DNA from: Akkermansia sp.
GTDB lineage: Bacteria > Verrucomicrobiota > Verrucomicrobiia > Verrucomicrobiales > Akkermansiaceae
Assembly (NCBI GenBank): GCA_030525455.1
Contig: JAUNER010000006.1
Location: 31,215 to 95,214, forward strand
DNA length: 64,000 bases
Direction of reading: 5' to 3'
The first letter of the stretch is position 1. Every line of letters starts with the position of its first letter. A model generated the notes under the pieces. That model had not been told where the DNA came from, searched no databases, and saw only the letters and a program-made list of their open reading frames with translations. Shown in pieces: positions 16,429 through 25,961 of the stretch. The position numbers and the translations under genes are program-made.

Positions 16429-18327
16429 ATGCCAACAATTCAAGTAATGTCAGCTACTCTCGCCAGCCAAGTGGCGGCAGGTGAGGTGGTAGAACGTCCG
16501 GCTTCTGTTGTCAAAGAATTAGTGGAAAATAGCCTGGATGCCGGTGCAAAAACTATTCGTATAGAAATCCGTAGAGGTGGTGTAGGGCTTATAAAAGTCG
16601 TCGATGACGGCTGTGGTATGTCTAGAGAAGACTTAGAGCTTTGTACCCAGCGCCATGCTACTAGCAAATTATCATCTATCAATGATTTATTTGAAATAAC
16701 GCATCTCGGCTTTAGAGGTGAAGCTATTCCAAGTATTGCTAGTGTTTCTAAATTTCGCATCAGTTCTCGCCAAACAAATAGCTTAGATGGGTGGGAATTA
16801 TTGGTTGAGGGGGGACAAGAACATCCGGTACGTAGCTCAGGTATTTCCCCCGGGACCAGTATCGAGGTATCTGAACTGTTTTATAATACTCCGGCACGTA
16901 GAAAATTCCTAAAAAGTCCGGAAACGGAAGCATCCCACATCGAACACCAAATCCGCCTGCATGCCTTGGCATTCCCTCAAGTGCGATTCATTTATCGCCG
17001 TGACGACCAACAAATCTTTGATTTACCAGGCACAACAGATTTACGAGTAAGAATTTCTGCTCTGACAGATGTTTCTACAACCGATGCCCTTATCCCTATC
17101 GAACCAACCATAGGGCCAGGTATTACTGTTCAGGGTTTTTTACTGCCTGTAACCGAGGCCAGACGCTCCAAAAAAGCTCAATTCATATTTTTGAATAATC
17201 GTCCGGTAGAGGACCAACTTATTACTCGCTCAATTCGCGATGGCTATGGTGGGTTCCCGACCGGATTTCATCCGGCTCTTTATTTATACTTGGATGTAGA
17301 ACCTGCTCTCGTTGACGTCAATGTACACCCGGCAAAAAAAGAAGTAAGATTCAGACGCCCGGTAGACATCGTCAATACAATAGTCGATGCCATAGCCAAC
17401 ACCTTACAAAATAAAACTCGGCAAATTGATTCGTCTCAACCTGCTCCACTTCATCTTCCTCCGCAGGAGGCAGACCATTCTATTGACGTTGTTCCGGAGC
17501 CATCTGTTCAGCCCCCGTCTGTATCAAATACCACCGAAGGTCCTAGACCTATTGTTTTCCCATCTTCGGTGACAAAAAAACAAAATTCCCCAGCTCCATC
17601 AGAAAAACCTTTCGTTCTTAAACCTATCACCATCAAACAAGTTCCTGCCACGCAAACGCATCTCCCTCTTGGGAAAAGTGAATTTGCCGCAGGCTCTGCC
17701 ATTCACTCATCCAGTGTCCCCCCTTCAACCAACATTGATTCAAATACTCAGAAGCTTGATGGATTTCACTTCCTAGCCATGTTGCCTCCCTATGCTCTCT
17801 TTGAGGCTAAAGAAGGTCTCGTTCTTATGTCTCTTCAAGCCGCAAGAGAGCGAATTATTTTCGAGCAACTTAGGAATCACAAACATACACCCATTCCCTC
17901 TCAGCAACTTCTCGACCCTATTGTTGTTGATTTAGACCCTCGTGATTTCGATATAATCCTTAAATTCTCAGAGCACTTTGACCAAGCCGGTATGACCATC
18001 ACCCCATTTGGTCAGAATACCATTCGACTGGAATCCATACCGGCTATGCTTGATTTATCAAATACAAAGACATTTTTGATGGATTTGATTGATAAATTTA
18101 CACATTCCGAATACAGTAGAGCTGCTAAGACTCTAGCCTATGATGAATTTATCAAGGTCATTGCCAAAAATTCTGCTCAAAAAGAAAACACTTCCTCTCT
18201 ACAGCCTGTACCTATCCTCAAAGATTTACTTCTCTGCGAAGTCCCTTACTGCACACCATCCGGCAAGCCGACTCTTATTAATTACTCATTTTCAGAAATT
18301 AAAAGAAAATTCGGAGCATCTAACTAA
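16429..18327 (+). CDS. mutL: DNA mismatch repair protein MutL
   Basis: 632 residues from ATG 16429. The N-terminal GHKL ATPase domain is intact: LASQVAAGEVVERPASVVKELVENSLDAGA, DDGCGM, RHATSK, LGFRGEAIPSIASVS, LFYNTPARRKFL. A Pro/Ser-rich linker (about 345-460) leads to the dimerisation domain. The metal-binding endonuclease motif DQHA(x)2E(x)4E is degraded to SLQA-AR-E-RIIF-E, and the CPHGRP motif near the C-terminus reads CTPSGKP. So the protein should lack the nicking activity found in most non-MutH bacteria, as in E. coli MutL. This is read directly from the sequence; the activity loss is inference. Confidence 0.96.
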   Translation: MPTIQVMSATLASQVAAGEVVERPASVVKELVENSLDAGAKTIRIEIRRGGVGLIKVVDDGCGMSREDLELCTQRHATSKLSSINDLFEITHLGFRGEAIPSIASVSKFRISSRQTNSLDGWELLVEGGQEHPVRSSGISPGTSIEVSELFYNTPARRKFLKSPETEASHIEHQIRLHALAFPQVRFIYRRDDQQIFDLPGTTDLRVRISALTDVSTTDALIPIEPTIGPGITVQGFLLPVTEARRSKKAQFIFLNNRPVEDQLITRSIRDGYGGFPTGFHPALYLYLDVEPALVDVNVHPAKKEVRFRRPVDIVNTIVDAIANTLQNKTRQIDSSQPAPLHLPPQEADHSIDVVPEPSVQPPSVSNTTEGPRPIVFPSSVTKKQNSPAPSEKPFVLKPITIKQVPATQTHLPLGKSEFAAGSAIHSSSVPPSTNIDSNTQKLDGFHFLAMLPPYALFEAKEGLVLMSLQAARERIIFEQLRNHKHTPIPSQQLLDPIVVDLDPRDFDIILKFSEHFDQAGMTITPFGQNTIRLESIPAMLDLSNTKTFLMDLIDKFTHSEYSRAAKTLAYDEFIKVIAKNSAQKENTSSLQPVPILKDLLLCEVPYCTPSGKPTLINYSFSEIKRKFGASN

Positions 18328-18455
18328 TTCTTTTATTTAATTCCTATTAGCCCCCCCATACTCCCCTTTCTTCTTTACTCTGAAAAAAACATACCTATAC
18401 CTATCGTCTGTTTTAAAAACTTTCAAATTTCCTAACCACCCTTTTCGGTTTTAGG

Positions 18456-18485
18456 TTGACAAGCAAAGGGAGATTTTGCCATAAT
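18456..18485 (+). promoter_or_regulatory. Predicted promoter of the fucose operon
   Basis: Perfect TTGACA, 18 nt, CATAAT. The fucP ATG at 18498 is 12 nt past the -10 box, leaving a leader of about 6 nt and no room for a ribosome-binding site or leader-based regulation. Confidence 0.7.
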
Positions 18486-18497
18486 GATAGTGGTTTT

Positions 18498-19841
18498 ATG
18501 GCAACATCTAATTCAACTAACGAGACGGTGGTCCCAAAGGAATACAAGACTATTTTTTATTTATTGGTTTCCTGTTTTGCTTTATGGGGCTTGGTAAACG
18601 CCATGGCGGAAGTTCTGGTAAAAGCTTTTGAAAGTGTCTTCCCCCAACTTGGCCAGATGGGCACAGTGATGACAGTTACCTCTCACTATGGAGCCTATGC
18701 AGTATTAGCCATTCCGGCAGCCATGATTATCAAGAAATACTCCTACAAGGCAGGTGTTCTGCTCGGTTTAGGGGTATTCTTTTTTGGGGTGTTAGGCTAT
18801 GTACCTGCGGCATTATTCCATAGTTATGAAATTTGCTTATGCTCAATTTTCATCTATGCATCTGGTTGTTCAATATTAGAAACCACCTGTAACCCATTCG
18901 TCCTTGCCATGGGGCCACAGGAAACTGCTGTGCGTCGACTCAATTTCGCTCAGCAATTCAACCCTGTTGGCTGCTTAATTGGTCTTTGTGTGGCAAAATA
19001 TGCTATTTTTGCCAACATGACCCAAGTAGAAAAAGGACAAACTCTCACAGAAGCTCAACTTAGCGACAACCTCGTTTGGCTTGTTACTCCTTATGTTGTG
19101 CTGGCCGCAGTAGTGCTTTGCTTGTGGCTTGTATTTAAGGCAAAACAAATCCCCCGCATTTCAGAATCCGGCTCAAGTGCAGATGAAGAACACAGTTTTG
19201 GTGTTTCCCTTAAAAATCTACTCAACATTCCTCGATACTACTGCGGGGTTATTACCCAGTTCTTTTACGTTGGTCTTCAAACAATTACTTGGGTATATGT
19301 ATTACTCTATGCAGGTAAAGACAAAACAGGGGAATCCTATATTTCAGGCTTAGGTTACTCTGACGAAACGGCCATGTATTTCTACATATCATCCATGGTT
19401 TGCTTTATTGTTTTCCGCTTTATTTGTACAGCCCTTATGAAGAAATTCATCCCTGCAAACATGATGAGCGTATTTGCAGTAATTGGCGTATTACTCTGCT
19501 TAGGTGCTGTTTATCTTCCCGGCATTCAAGGACTTCTTTGTGTAGTAGGTATTTCTGCTACTCTCTCACTCATGTTCCCAACCATCTATGGCATCGCTCT
19601 GCGTGACTTAGGTCCCGATTCCAAACTTGGTGCGGCCGGGCTTGTGATGTCCATTCTTGGTGGTGCCGCTGTTCCTCCGATTTTTGCACAATGCCTAGAA
19701 TCAGGTTGCTTGACTGACCTTGTATTCGGTTTATACAGCGGTCAAGAAGCCGCTCTTCGCTCATGCTATTTCATCAACATTCTTTGCTTGGCTATCGTTT
19801 TAGCTTACGGGCTATTCTTTAGGAAATCCCACACTAAATAA
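18498..19841 (+). CDS. fucP: L-fucose:H+ symporter
   Basis: About 447 residues, twelve hydrophobic helices of the major facilitator type. Family-specific segments: FALWGLVNAMAEVLV near the N-terminus, SHYGAYAVLAIPAA, SGCSILETTCNPFVLAMG, RLNFAQQFNPVG, and MSILGGAAVPPIF late. This is the FucP branch of the FHS family, importing L-fucose with a proton. ATG 18498 is preferred to the 14-residue upstream extension because that would begin inside the promoter. First gene of fucPIKA, 36 bp before fucI. Confidence 0.95.
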   Translation: MATSNSTNETVVPKEYKTIFYLLVSCFALWGLVNAMAEVLVKAFESVFPQLGQMGTVMTVTSHYGAYAVLAIPAAMIIKKYSYKAGVLLGLGVFFFGVLGYVPAALFHSYEICLCSIFIYASGCSILETTCNPFVLAMGPQETAVRRLNFAQQFNPVGCLIGLCVAKYAIFANMTQVEKGQTLTEAQLSDNLVWLVTPYVVLAAVVLCLWLVFKAKQIPRISESGSSADEEHSFGVSLKNLLNIPRYYCGVITQFFYVGLQTITWVYVLLYAGKDKTGESYISGLGYSDETAMYFYISSMVCFIVFRFICTALMKKFIPANMMSVFAVIGVLLCLGAVYLPGIQGLLCVVGISATLSLMFPTIYGIALRDLGPDSKLGAAGLVMSILGGAAVPPIFAQCLESGCLTDLVFGLYSGQEAALRSCYFINILCLAIVLAYGLFFRKSHTK

Positions 19842-19877
19842 TTCAGACATCTTCTAACATAACAAAACATACGTAAC

Positions 19878-21659
19878 ATGAAGTACGACACATTACCAAC
19901 CATCGGCATTCGTCCAACGATTGACGGTCGTCGTTTAGGCGTTCGTGAATCATTGGAAGACCAAACCATGAATATGGCAAAGGCCGCCGCAGCCCTCATC
20001 GAGGCAAATGTGACACACGCCAACGGGCAACCCGTAAAGTGTGTTATCGCAGATACCACCATTGGTGGTCCTGCAGAAGCAGCCGCTTGTAACCAAAAAT
20101 TCGAGGAAAACAATGTAGGTTGCTCACTTATTGTTACTCCTTGCTGGTGCTACATTACCGAAACATTTGAAACCGATGCCACTACCCCCAAAGCAATCTG
20201 GGGCTTTAATGGCACAGAACGCCCCGGGGCTGTTTATTTAGCAGCGGCTCTTGCCGGGTATGCTCAAAAAGGTGTTCCGGCATTCTCTATCTATGGTCAT
20301 GATGTACAGGATGCTGACGATACTTCCATTCCGGATGACGTTGCAGAAAAAATTCTTCGCTTTGCTCGTGCTGGCTTGACCGTTGCTACCTTACGCGGCA
20401 AGGGGTATCTTTCTATCGGTGGTTGCTCCATGGGTATCGCCGGTTCCATCCTTGACCACTCATTCTGGGAAAGCTATTTAGGTATGCGTGTTCAGCCGGT
20501 TGACATGACTGAAGTCCGCCGTCGTATGGAACTTGGCATTTACGATAAAGCTGAATTTGACCTTGCCATGGAATGGGCTGCCAAATACGTCAAGATTGGT
20601 CCTGACCGTAACCGCCCGGATTTGGTTCTTTCTCCGGAAGAAAAAGAACGCACTCTTCGTGAAAGCATTCTCATGACCATTATCTTCCGTGATATGATGC
20701 ACGGGAATCCTCATTTAAAAACCATCGACCGCGAAGAAGAAGGCCTAGGCTTCAACGCCATTTGTGGTGGATTCCAAGGTCAACGCCACTGGACTGACTT
20801 CTATCCAAATGGTGACATGGCTGAATCTATCCTCAATAGTACATTTGACTGGAATGGTCCTCGCGAAGCAATCCCATTTGCTACAGAAAACGATGCTCTT
20901 AATGGCGTTTGTATGCTCTTGCTTCACCAGTTGACAGGTCGTGCTGCTTGCTTCTCTGACATCCGCACCTACTGGTCCCCTGCCGCTGTAAAGCGTGTAA
21001 CAGGTTACACCATGGAAGGTCTTGCCAAAGACGGCATCATGCACCTTATCAACTCCGGGTCGACCGCATTAGATGGTAATATGCATTCTACCGCACCCGA
21101 CGGCACACCAATCATGAAAAAGACTGGTGAAACCACTCAGGCAGACATCGAAGCTATGATGGCCGCTTCTGAATGGTGCCCTGCAAACCGCGAATACTTC
21201 CGTGGAGGTGGCTACAGCTTACACTTTGTATCTAAGGGCAATGTACCTGTCACGATGATTCGCATGAACCTTGTAAAGGGACAAGGTCCTGTTCTTGTTG
21301 TCGTCGAAGGCTGGACTTGCGACTTACCACAAGATGTAAACGATAAGCTCGACCAACGTACCGACCCGGGTTGGCCAACCACATGGTTTGCTCCTCGCTT
21401 AACAGGTAAAGGTGGCTTCAAGGATGTTTACACCGTCATGGCAAACATGGGGGCTAACCATGGTGCTTGGACCTATGGTCACATTGGTGCAGATATTCTT
21501 ACCTTAGCTTCTATGCTTCGTATTCCGGTATACGCACACAACGTGCCGGAAGATAAGGTATACCGTCCTGCCGCATGGGATCTCTTTGGCACAGCTGATC
21601 CGGAAGGTGCAGACTTCCGTGCTTGTGCAAACTTCGGTCCTATTTACGGCAAATACTAA
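19878..21659 (+). CDS. fucI: L-fucose isomerase
   Basis: 593 residues, the normal length. It converts L-fucose to L-fuculose with Mn2+. Diagnostic segments: [112 protein letters not shown] (metal-site region) and [15 protein letters not shown] near the C-terminus (catalytic His region). It follows fucP; a strong intercistronic hairpin separates it from fucK. Confidence 0.98.
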   Translation: MKYDTLPTIGIRPTIDGRRLGVRESLEDQTMNMAKAAAALIEANVTHANGQPVKCVIADTTIGGPAEAAACNQKFEENNVGCSLIVTPCWCYITETFETDATTPKAIWGFNGTERPGAVYLAAALAGYAQKGVPAFSIYGHDVQDADDTSIPDDVAEKILRFARAGLTVATLRGKGYLSIGGCSMGIAGSILDHSFWESYLGMRVQPVDMTEVRRRMELGIYDKAEFDLAMEWAAKYVKIGPDRNRPDLVLSPEEKERTLRESILMTIIFRDMMHGNPHLKTIDREEEGLGFNAICGGFQGQRHWTDFYPNGDMAESILNSTFDWNGPREAIPFATENDALNGVCMLLLHQLTGRAACFSDIRTYWSPAAVKRVTGYTMEGLAKDGIMHLINSGSTALDGNMHSTAPDGTPIMKKTGETTQADIEAMMAASEWCPANREYFRGGGYSLHFVSKGNVPVTMIRMNLVKGQGPVLVVVEGWTCDLPQDVNDKLDQRTDPGWPTTWFAPRLTGKGGFKDVYTVMANMGANHGAWTYGHIGADILTLASMLRIPVYAHNVPEDKVYRPAAWDLFGTADPEGADFRACANFGPIYGKY

Positions 21660-21673
21660 TTCTTAACCCACAT

Positions 21674-21702
21674 CGGCTACTGAGGATTTCCCTCAGTAGC
21701 CG
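21674..21702 (+). other. Intercistronic hairpin between fucI and fucK
   Basis: Perfect 12-bp stem CGGCTACTGAGG / CCTCAGTAGCCG with a 5-nt loop, 14 nt after the fucI stop and 11 nt before fucK. No T-run follows, so it is more likely an mRNA-stability or polarity element than a full terminator. Confidence 0.7.
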
Positions 21703-21713
21703 GATTTACCAAT

Positions 21714-23141
21714 ATGCCACTTACTCTCTGCTTAGACTGCGGTGCTACAAATGTAAGAGCTATCCTCGTCAATCACGAAGGGAAGCTTATCGCAAAATCA
21801 AGTCAGCCAAACTCTACTGACCCCGGCACAGAAAACCCGGATTTTCACGTATGGAATGCCGACCGCATTCTGTCTCAACTTATTGATTGTTCAAAAGAAA
21901 TTCTGCCACAAGTTGATGTATCAGACATTAAAGCTGTTACCATTACGACCTTTGGTGTAGATGGTGCATTGGTAGATGCTCAGGGCGAACTTCTCTATCC
22001 GGTTATTTCCTGGAAATGTCCCCGTACAGCAGCAATAATGCGCCATATTGATAAATACATCAGCCAAGATGAATTGAACAAAATTTCCGGTGTTGGGGCT
22101 TTTGCTTTTAACACGATTTACAAGCTTGTTTGGCTTAAAGAAAATCGTCCGGAATTACTAAAAAAAGCCCATGCTTGGTTATTTATTTCTAATATCTTAG
22201 CTCATCGTTTAACCGGAGTAATGGCCACAGACCGAACCATGGCCGGCACTTCTCAACTTACAGATGTTAAGTCTGGTGAGTTTTCTGATGTCATTTTAGG
22301 GAAATTGGGTATTAATAAGTCTCTGTTCCCTCAAATGGTCAATGCCGGGGAAGTCATTGGTTCTATATCCGAAAAAGCCGCTGATGCCTTTGGTGTGCCT
22401 CAACTAGCCGGGGTTCCGGTCGTTTCTGCTGGTCACGATACTCAGTTTGCTATCTTTGGTTCAGGTGCAGCGAAAGATAACCCCGTTCTTTCTTCCGGTA
22501 CATGGGAAATTCTCATGGTTCGTTCTTCTCAGGCAAATTTATCCACTGATGATTATGCCGATGGTGCTACCGCAGAATACGATGCTCAAGAAAACTTGCT
22601 TAATCCAGGCTTACAATGGGTGGGCTCTGGTATTATCGAATGGGTCAAAGCAACTTGCTACCAAGGCGAAAACTATGATACCATGGATGCCGAGGCTGCT
22701 CAAATCCCACCTGGTTGCGAGGGGGTAAGCATGGTTCCGGATTTCTTAGCGTCTGGTGAGACTACTGGCTCCATCAATGGATTAGTCCTTGGTAGAAAAC
22801 GTGGGCACATCTATCGTGCCGCTATGGAAGCCCTCTCTCTTCGTCTAAAATCACGCCTGCTCCGCTTGGAATCTGTGGGCGGATTCAAGAGCGAATGCTT
22901 AATTTTGGTAGGTGGCGGTGCTAAAAATAAAATTTGGAACCAAATGCGTGCTGACATCCTTCATCTCCCGGTGAAAGTCTCTGAGGTCGCTGAAAGTACA
23001 GTTTTAGGGGCATCTATGTTTGCTTTTGCTGGTGCCGGTGTCTACCCATCACCTGAAGCCGCTAGAGATAGTTTTGGTATCACCTATCAAACATACCATC
23101 CCGGTTCTCAAGAAGAAGCCTACAATTCTCTTTTTAATTAA
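21714..23141 (+). CDS. fucK: L-fuculokinase
   Basis: 475 residues, FGGY kinase family. It phosphorylates L-fuculose at O-1. The match to E. coli FucK as I remember it is strikingly close over long stretches: LDCGATNVRAI, TFGVDGALVD, ISWKCPRTAA, ISGVGAFAFNT, KLVWLKENRPELL, MAGTSQLTD, SAGHDTQFAIFG, VLSSGTWEILMVRS and the C-terminal LILVGGGAKNKIWNQ. ATP is bound between the two actin-like lobes. Third gene of the operon. Rhamnulokinase was considered and set aside because of these FucK-specific stretches and the operon. Confidence 0.95.
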   Translation: MPLTLCLDCGATNVRAILVNHEGKLIAKSSQPNSTDPGTENPDFHVWNADRILSQLIDCSKEILPQVDVSDIKAVTITTFGVDGALVDAQGELLYPVISWKCPRTAAIMRHIDKYISQDELNKISGVGAFAFNTIYKLVWLKENRPELLKKAHAWLFISNILAHRLTGVMATDRTMAGTSQLTDVKSGEFSDVILGKLGINKSLFPQMVNAGEVIGSISEKAADAFGVPQLAGVPVVSAGHDTQFAIFGSGAAKDNPVLSSGTWEILMVRSSQANLSTDDYADGATAEYDAQENLLNPGLQWVGSGIIEWVKATCYQGENYDTMDAEAAQIPPGCEGVSMVPDFLASGETTGSINGLVLGRKRGHIYRAAMEALSLRLKSRLLRLESVGGFKSECLILVGGGAKNKIWNQMRADILHLPVKVSEVAESTVLGASMFAFAGAGVYPSPEAARDSFGITYQTYHPGSQEEAYNSLFN

Positions 23142-23166
23142 CAACATACATAACACATACAATATC

Positions 23167-23982
23167 ATGTCTGAAGATTGGTCTATTAACCCACCTCTAC
23201 CGGATCTTATTTTCCCTTGGGAAAAGTATAATCCGGTAACTCCTGAAGAAGTAAACGAATTTTTTAATTCTCCGGAAGTAACAGTTATTAAAGAACGAAT
23301 GGTTGACATGGGGCGTCGTCTCTGGAACCGTGAATATGTAGACGGCAATGGTGGCAACATTTCTGTTCGTGTTGCACAAAACCTCGTCCTTTGCTCCCCT
23401 ACTCTCTGCTCAAAAGGCTTTATGAAAGTCGAGGACATTTGCATGGTTGATATGGAAGGTCGCCAAAAAGCCGGTATCCGTCCATCAACAAGCGAGGTTA
23501 AAACTCACATTGCAATGATGAAGTCCGTGGGGGTGAATTCTTGCATTCACGCTCACCCACCGCACTGTAATGCTTTCTTGTTTGCTGGACAGGTTCCGCC
23601 ATCCGGCATTAATCCTGAAGCAGACATTTTCCTGGGTCAAATTCCGCTTGCTCCATACGGTACTCCCGGTTCCCCAGAGACAGCAAAGGCTGTAGCCGAA
23701 GCCGCTAAACAGTCTACTGTTGTATTTATGGAAAACCATGGTGTTATCAGTGGTGCTCGCCACGTTGAAGAAGCCGAATGGTTCATGGAAAATGCTGATG
23801 CCTACTGCAGAATGGTTCTGATGGCAGGTTTGCATAAAGCTCCATTAAATCAAGTTGGTCCTGAAGGTGTTGCAGACTTCTTGTCTATCCGCCAGGCTAT
23901 CGGTTACTCCGTTCCAGAAAACCAACCTCTTTATAATACAGAAACATTTGCCGGTTACCAACTCGGTAAGTCTGGTAAATAA
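23167..23982 (+). CDS. fucA: L-fuculose-1-phosphate aldolase (class II)
   Basis: 271 residues from ATG 23167; an in-frame upstream ATG would overlap fucK by over 100 bp and is rejected. Zinc aldolase family: GNGGNISVR, STSEVKTH, zinc ligands in HAHPPHC and in MENHGVI. It splits fuculose-1-phosphate to DHAP and L-lactaldehyde. It is longer than E. coli FucA (about 215 residues), with an N-terminal extension of about 40 and a C-terminal one of about 20. No lactaldehyde reductase or dehydrogenase (fucO/aldA) is adjacent. A terminator follows. Confidence 0.93.
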   Translation: MSEDWSINPPLPDLIFPWEKYNPVTPEEVNEFFNSPEVTVIKERMVDMGRRLWNREYVDGNGGNISVRVAQNLVLCSPTLCSKGFMKVEDICMVDMEGRQKAGIRPSTSEVKTHIAMMKSVGVNSCIHAHPPHCNAFLFAGQVPPSGINPEADIFLGQIPLAPYGTPGSPETAKAVAEAAKQSTVVFMENHGVISGARHVEEAEWFMENADAYCRMVLMAGLHKAPLNQVGPEGVADFLSIRQAIGYSVPENQPLYNTETFAGYQLGKSGK

Positions 23983-23999
23983 AACCTCTCTGTCTTCTT

Positions 24000-24033
24000 T
24001 GAAAAAAGGGAGCATCTCGTCTCCCTTTTTTCA
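24000..24033 (+). terminator. Terminator of the fucose operon
   Basis: Stem TGAAAAAAGGGAG / CTCCCTTTTTTCA (13 bp) with an 8-nt loop; the T-run is part of the descending arm. Confidence 0.85.
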
Positions 24034-24111
24034 AAATTGAATTTTTCTCTCATTATTTGAGAATTTTCCACTTCTCCGGTGTATTAGTATATAAAGAAAT
24101 CAAAATTTGTG

Positions 24112-24999
24112 ATGAGTATTAAAAATTTCTTTATATCATTTAGTTGTGTTTGTGTAGCTTTATTCTCTCTTTCCCATACAATGGCACAGTCACCGGACGA
24201 ACTACTAAAGCGGCAGTGTCGCTCAGTTCATGGTCATTTTCTACAGCTTCCCAAACCGGCATCTGCTCTATACAATGTCGTTATTCCGTTAAAATCGGCT
24301 CCCGGTACATATTTTTGTGCAATGAATTTCGATGATGGCTACATCGGATTTCAAGAATTAGCCAATGGCAAAAAGGTTATTATCTTTTCCATTTGGGATC
24401 CCATTCCTCATGGTGATAATCCCCATGATGTGCCGGAAAACGAAAGAACTCAACTTGTTGAGCTCGGTAAAAATGCTAGGACAAGTCGCTTCGGTGGTGA
24501 AGGTACAGGTGGTCAAAGTTTTATCGACTATGATTGGAAATTAGGTGAAAAAATGCAGTTTTTTGTATGCCTAAAAAAGAAAGGTAATTTCAAGACAATC
24601 GCCGGATATTTCTATAACAATCATACAAAATCTTTTGAACTTATCTCTAAATGGCGAACCCACTCATCGCAAAAAGAATTATCTTTCGCTGTCGGCTTTA
24701 TTGAAGATTTCCGCCGTAATTACAAGTCTACTCAATTCGAGCGTACAGCTCTATTCGGGCCATGTTTTGCTTTTAAGGATGGCAAGTGGTCTTATAATAC
24801 AGAAGTTGGGTTCACAGGCGATTCAACTCCATCCCCTCACGTCAAAGCAGAGATTCAGCCCAATGGCAGTTTACTGATGCAAACCGGGGGTAAAACCGAA
24901 ATTTCAGATTTCAAACTTTTTTCTTCAAGTCAACTACCAATGAACATTTCACCGGTAGTTCCGTCTAATGAATTAAATAACCTCATCAATAAATTATAA
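24112..24999 (+). CDS. Secreted DUF3472-type protein
   Basis: About 295 residues from ATG 24112. A signal peptide ends near SHTMAQ. The body has the DUF3472 pattern: YFCAMNFDDGYIGFQELANGKKVIIFSIWD, then RFGGEGTGGQSFIDYDWKLGEKMQFFV and IAGYFYNNHTKSFELISKW. This is a beta-rich extracellular domain often found with carbohydrate-related domains; its activity is unknown. It lies right after the fucose operon but behind a terminator, and a weak TTTCCA-17-TATATA promoter can be drawn at 24065-24093. The small membrane protein at 25009 follows by 9 bp. Confidence 0.85.
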   Translation: MSIKNFFISFSCVCVALFSLSHTMAQSPDELLKRQCRSVHGHFLQLPKPASALYNVVIPLKSAPGTYFCAMNFDDGYIGFQELANGKKVIIFSIWDPIPHGDNPHDVPENERTQLVELGKNARTSRFGGEGTGGQSFIDYDWKLGEKMQFFVCLKKKGNFKTIAGYFYNNHTKSFELISKWRTHSSQKELSFAVGFIEDFRRNYKSTQFERTALFGPCFAFKDGKWSYNTEVGFTGDSTPSPHVKAEIQPNGSLLMQTGGKTEISDFKLFSSSQLPMNISPVVPSNELNNLINKL

Positions 25000-25008
25000 G
25001 TTTTCATC

Positions 25009-25158
25009 ATGTCTACCGCAGGTTGGATTACAATGTTGGTTTCTATCATCGGTGTCGTCATCGCCACTGTTTGGGCGTACTATAAAGTTCTTTCTACACC
25101 AGAGGAAACAGAGCACCTTTCTAGTCCTAATCCACCCATGCCTGATGAGGAAAATTAA
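25009..25158 (+). CDS. Single-pass 49-residue membrane protein
   Basis: A short frame of ATG, 49 codons and TAA. A hydrophobic helix (about residues 6-25, WITMLVSIIGVVIATVWAYY) follows a short polar N-terminus; the tail is acidic, proline-containing and ends PDEEN. It starts 9 bp after the DUF3472 gene, so is probably in its operon. It resembles in shape the small accessory subunits of sodium symporters, but no transporter is near. Coding status is supported by the clean frame, TM pattern and spacing. Confidence 0.6.
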   Translation: MSTAGWITMLVSIIGVVIATVWAYYKVLSTPEETEHLSSPNPPMPDEEN

Positions 25159-25189
25159 TTCTCTAACCTTTTCACCCGTTAAAAAAAAT

Positions 25190-25265
25190 GGCGTCCCCGG
25201 TGAGAATCGAACTCGCATTTGCCCTTTAGGAGAGGGCCGTTCTATCCGTTGAACTACGGGGACGC
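25190..25265 (-). tRNA. tRNA-Arg (CCT)
   Basis: Minus-strand cloverleaf: acceptor GCGTCCC / GGGACGC; anticodon stem GCCCT / AGGGC with loop CTCCTAA (anticodon CCT); T-arm containing GTTCGATTC. The CCA end is not encoded (CATT follows), unlike tRNA-Asp in this window. A run of eight T on the minus strand begins 2 nt past the 3' end and may act as a simple terminator. Confidence 0.97.
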
Positions 25266-25387
25266 TTCAAAACCAAGGGCAGAATAATAGGTTTGCCCAT
25301 GCTTCTCAAGCAAAAAGCCTGACACCACTTATGCCTTATCTAAATCGCATAACGACAAAGACACACAACCTCTACTACCTATAGTAG

Positions 25388-25888
25388 CTAGTGCGTTTTG
25401 CTATATCGCTTTTTAAGCATTTCAAAAACATTAGCTGGCACATAGCGACTTACTTGAGATTCCCACCCCTCAGGACCAATTAAACCTTTGACCATACTCG
25501 AAGACAATTCTGCAGATTCACGCGGTGGCATCAGAAAAACCGTACAAATTTGAGGTGCCATATCTGCATTTATGTGTCGCATTACTCGTTCATATTCATA
25601 GTCCTGAGTACTTCTAATGCCACGTAGCATAAATGAGACTTCATGTTCACGGGCAAAATCTACCAAAAAGCGATTTTGAAATGCAGCGATTCGGACTTCG
25701 GGCATATCAGACAAAGCAACTCGTAGCATTTCTATTCGCTCATCATGAGAAAAAGTATAGTGTTTATCCGGGTTATCCCCCAGAGCAACAATAAGTTCAT
25801 CAAACATCTTTGCCCCTTGTCTAATCATCCACAAATGACCATTTGTCAGTGGGTCGAAACTGCCGGCATATACAGCTATTCTCTTCAT
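25388..25888 (-). CDS. coaD: Phosphopantetheine adenylyltransferase
   Basis: 166 residues, the usual size. It transfers AMP from ATP to 4'-phosphopantetheine in CoA synthesis. Nucleotidyltransferase motifs: [17 protein letters not shown] (with T/HxGH), [26 protein letters not shown] and SSSMVKGL. It is downstream of lpdA, separated by 73 bp carrying a perfect 10-bp inverted repeat. Confidence 0.97.
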   Translation of the reverse strand: MKRIAVYAGSFDPLTNGHLWMIRQGAKMFDELIVALGDNPDKHYTFSHDERIEMLRVALSDMPEVRIAAFQNRFLVDFAREHEVSFMLRGIRSTQDYEYERVMRHINADMAPQICTVFLMPPRESAELSSSMVKGLIGPEGWESQVSRYVPANVFEMLKKRYSKTH

Positions 25889-25918
25889 AAATTTTAGATA
25901 CCTGTTCTTATTCGCTCT

Positions 25919-25949
25919 AGTCGATTATCCCATAACGAAATAATCGACT
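25919..25949. other. Perfect 10-bp inverted repeat between lpdA and coaD
   Basis: AGTCGATTAT / ATAATCGACT separated by 11 nt, 12 nt past the lpdA stop and 31 nt before coaD. No T-run on either strand. It could be an operator, an mRNA hairpin or a protein-dependent terminator. Confidence 0.5.
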
Positions 25950-25961
25950 ATTAAGAATCAA

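Noticed and set aside
21714..23141. Rhamnulokinase
   Set aside because: Long FucK-specific stretches and the fucPIKA context are decisive.
25009..25158. MetS-like small subunit of a sodium symporter
   Set aside because: Similar in shape only; no NSS transporter gene is near.
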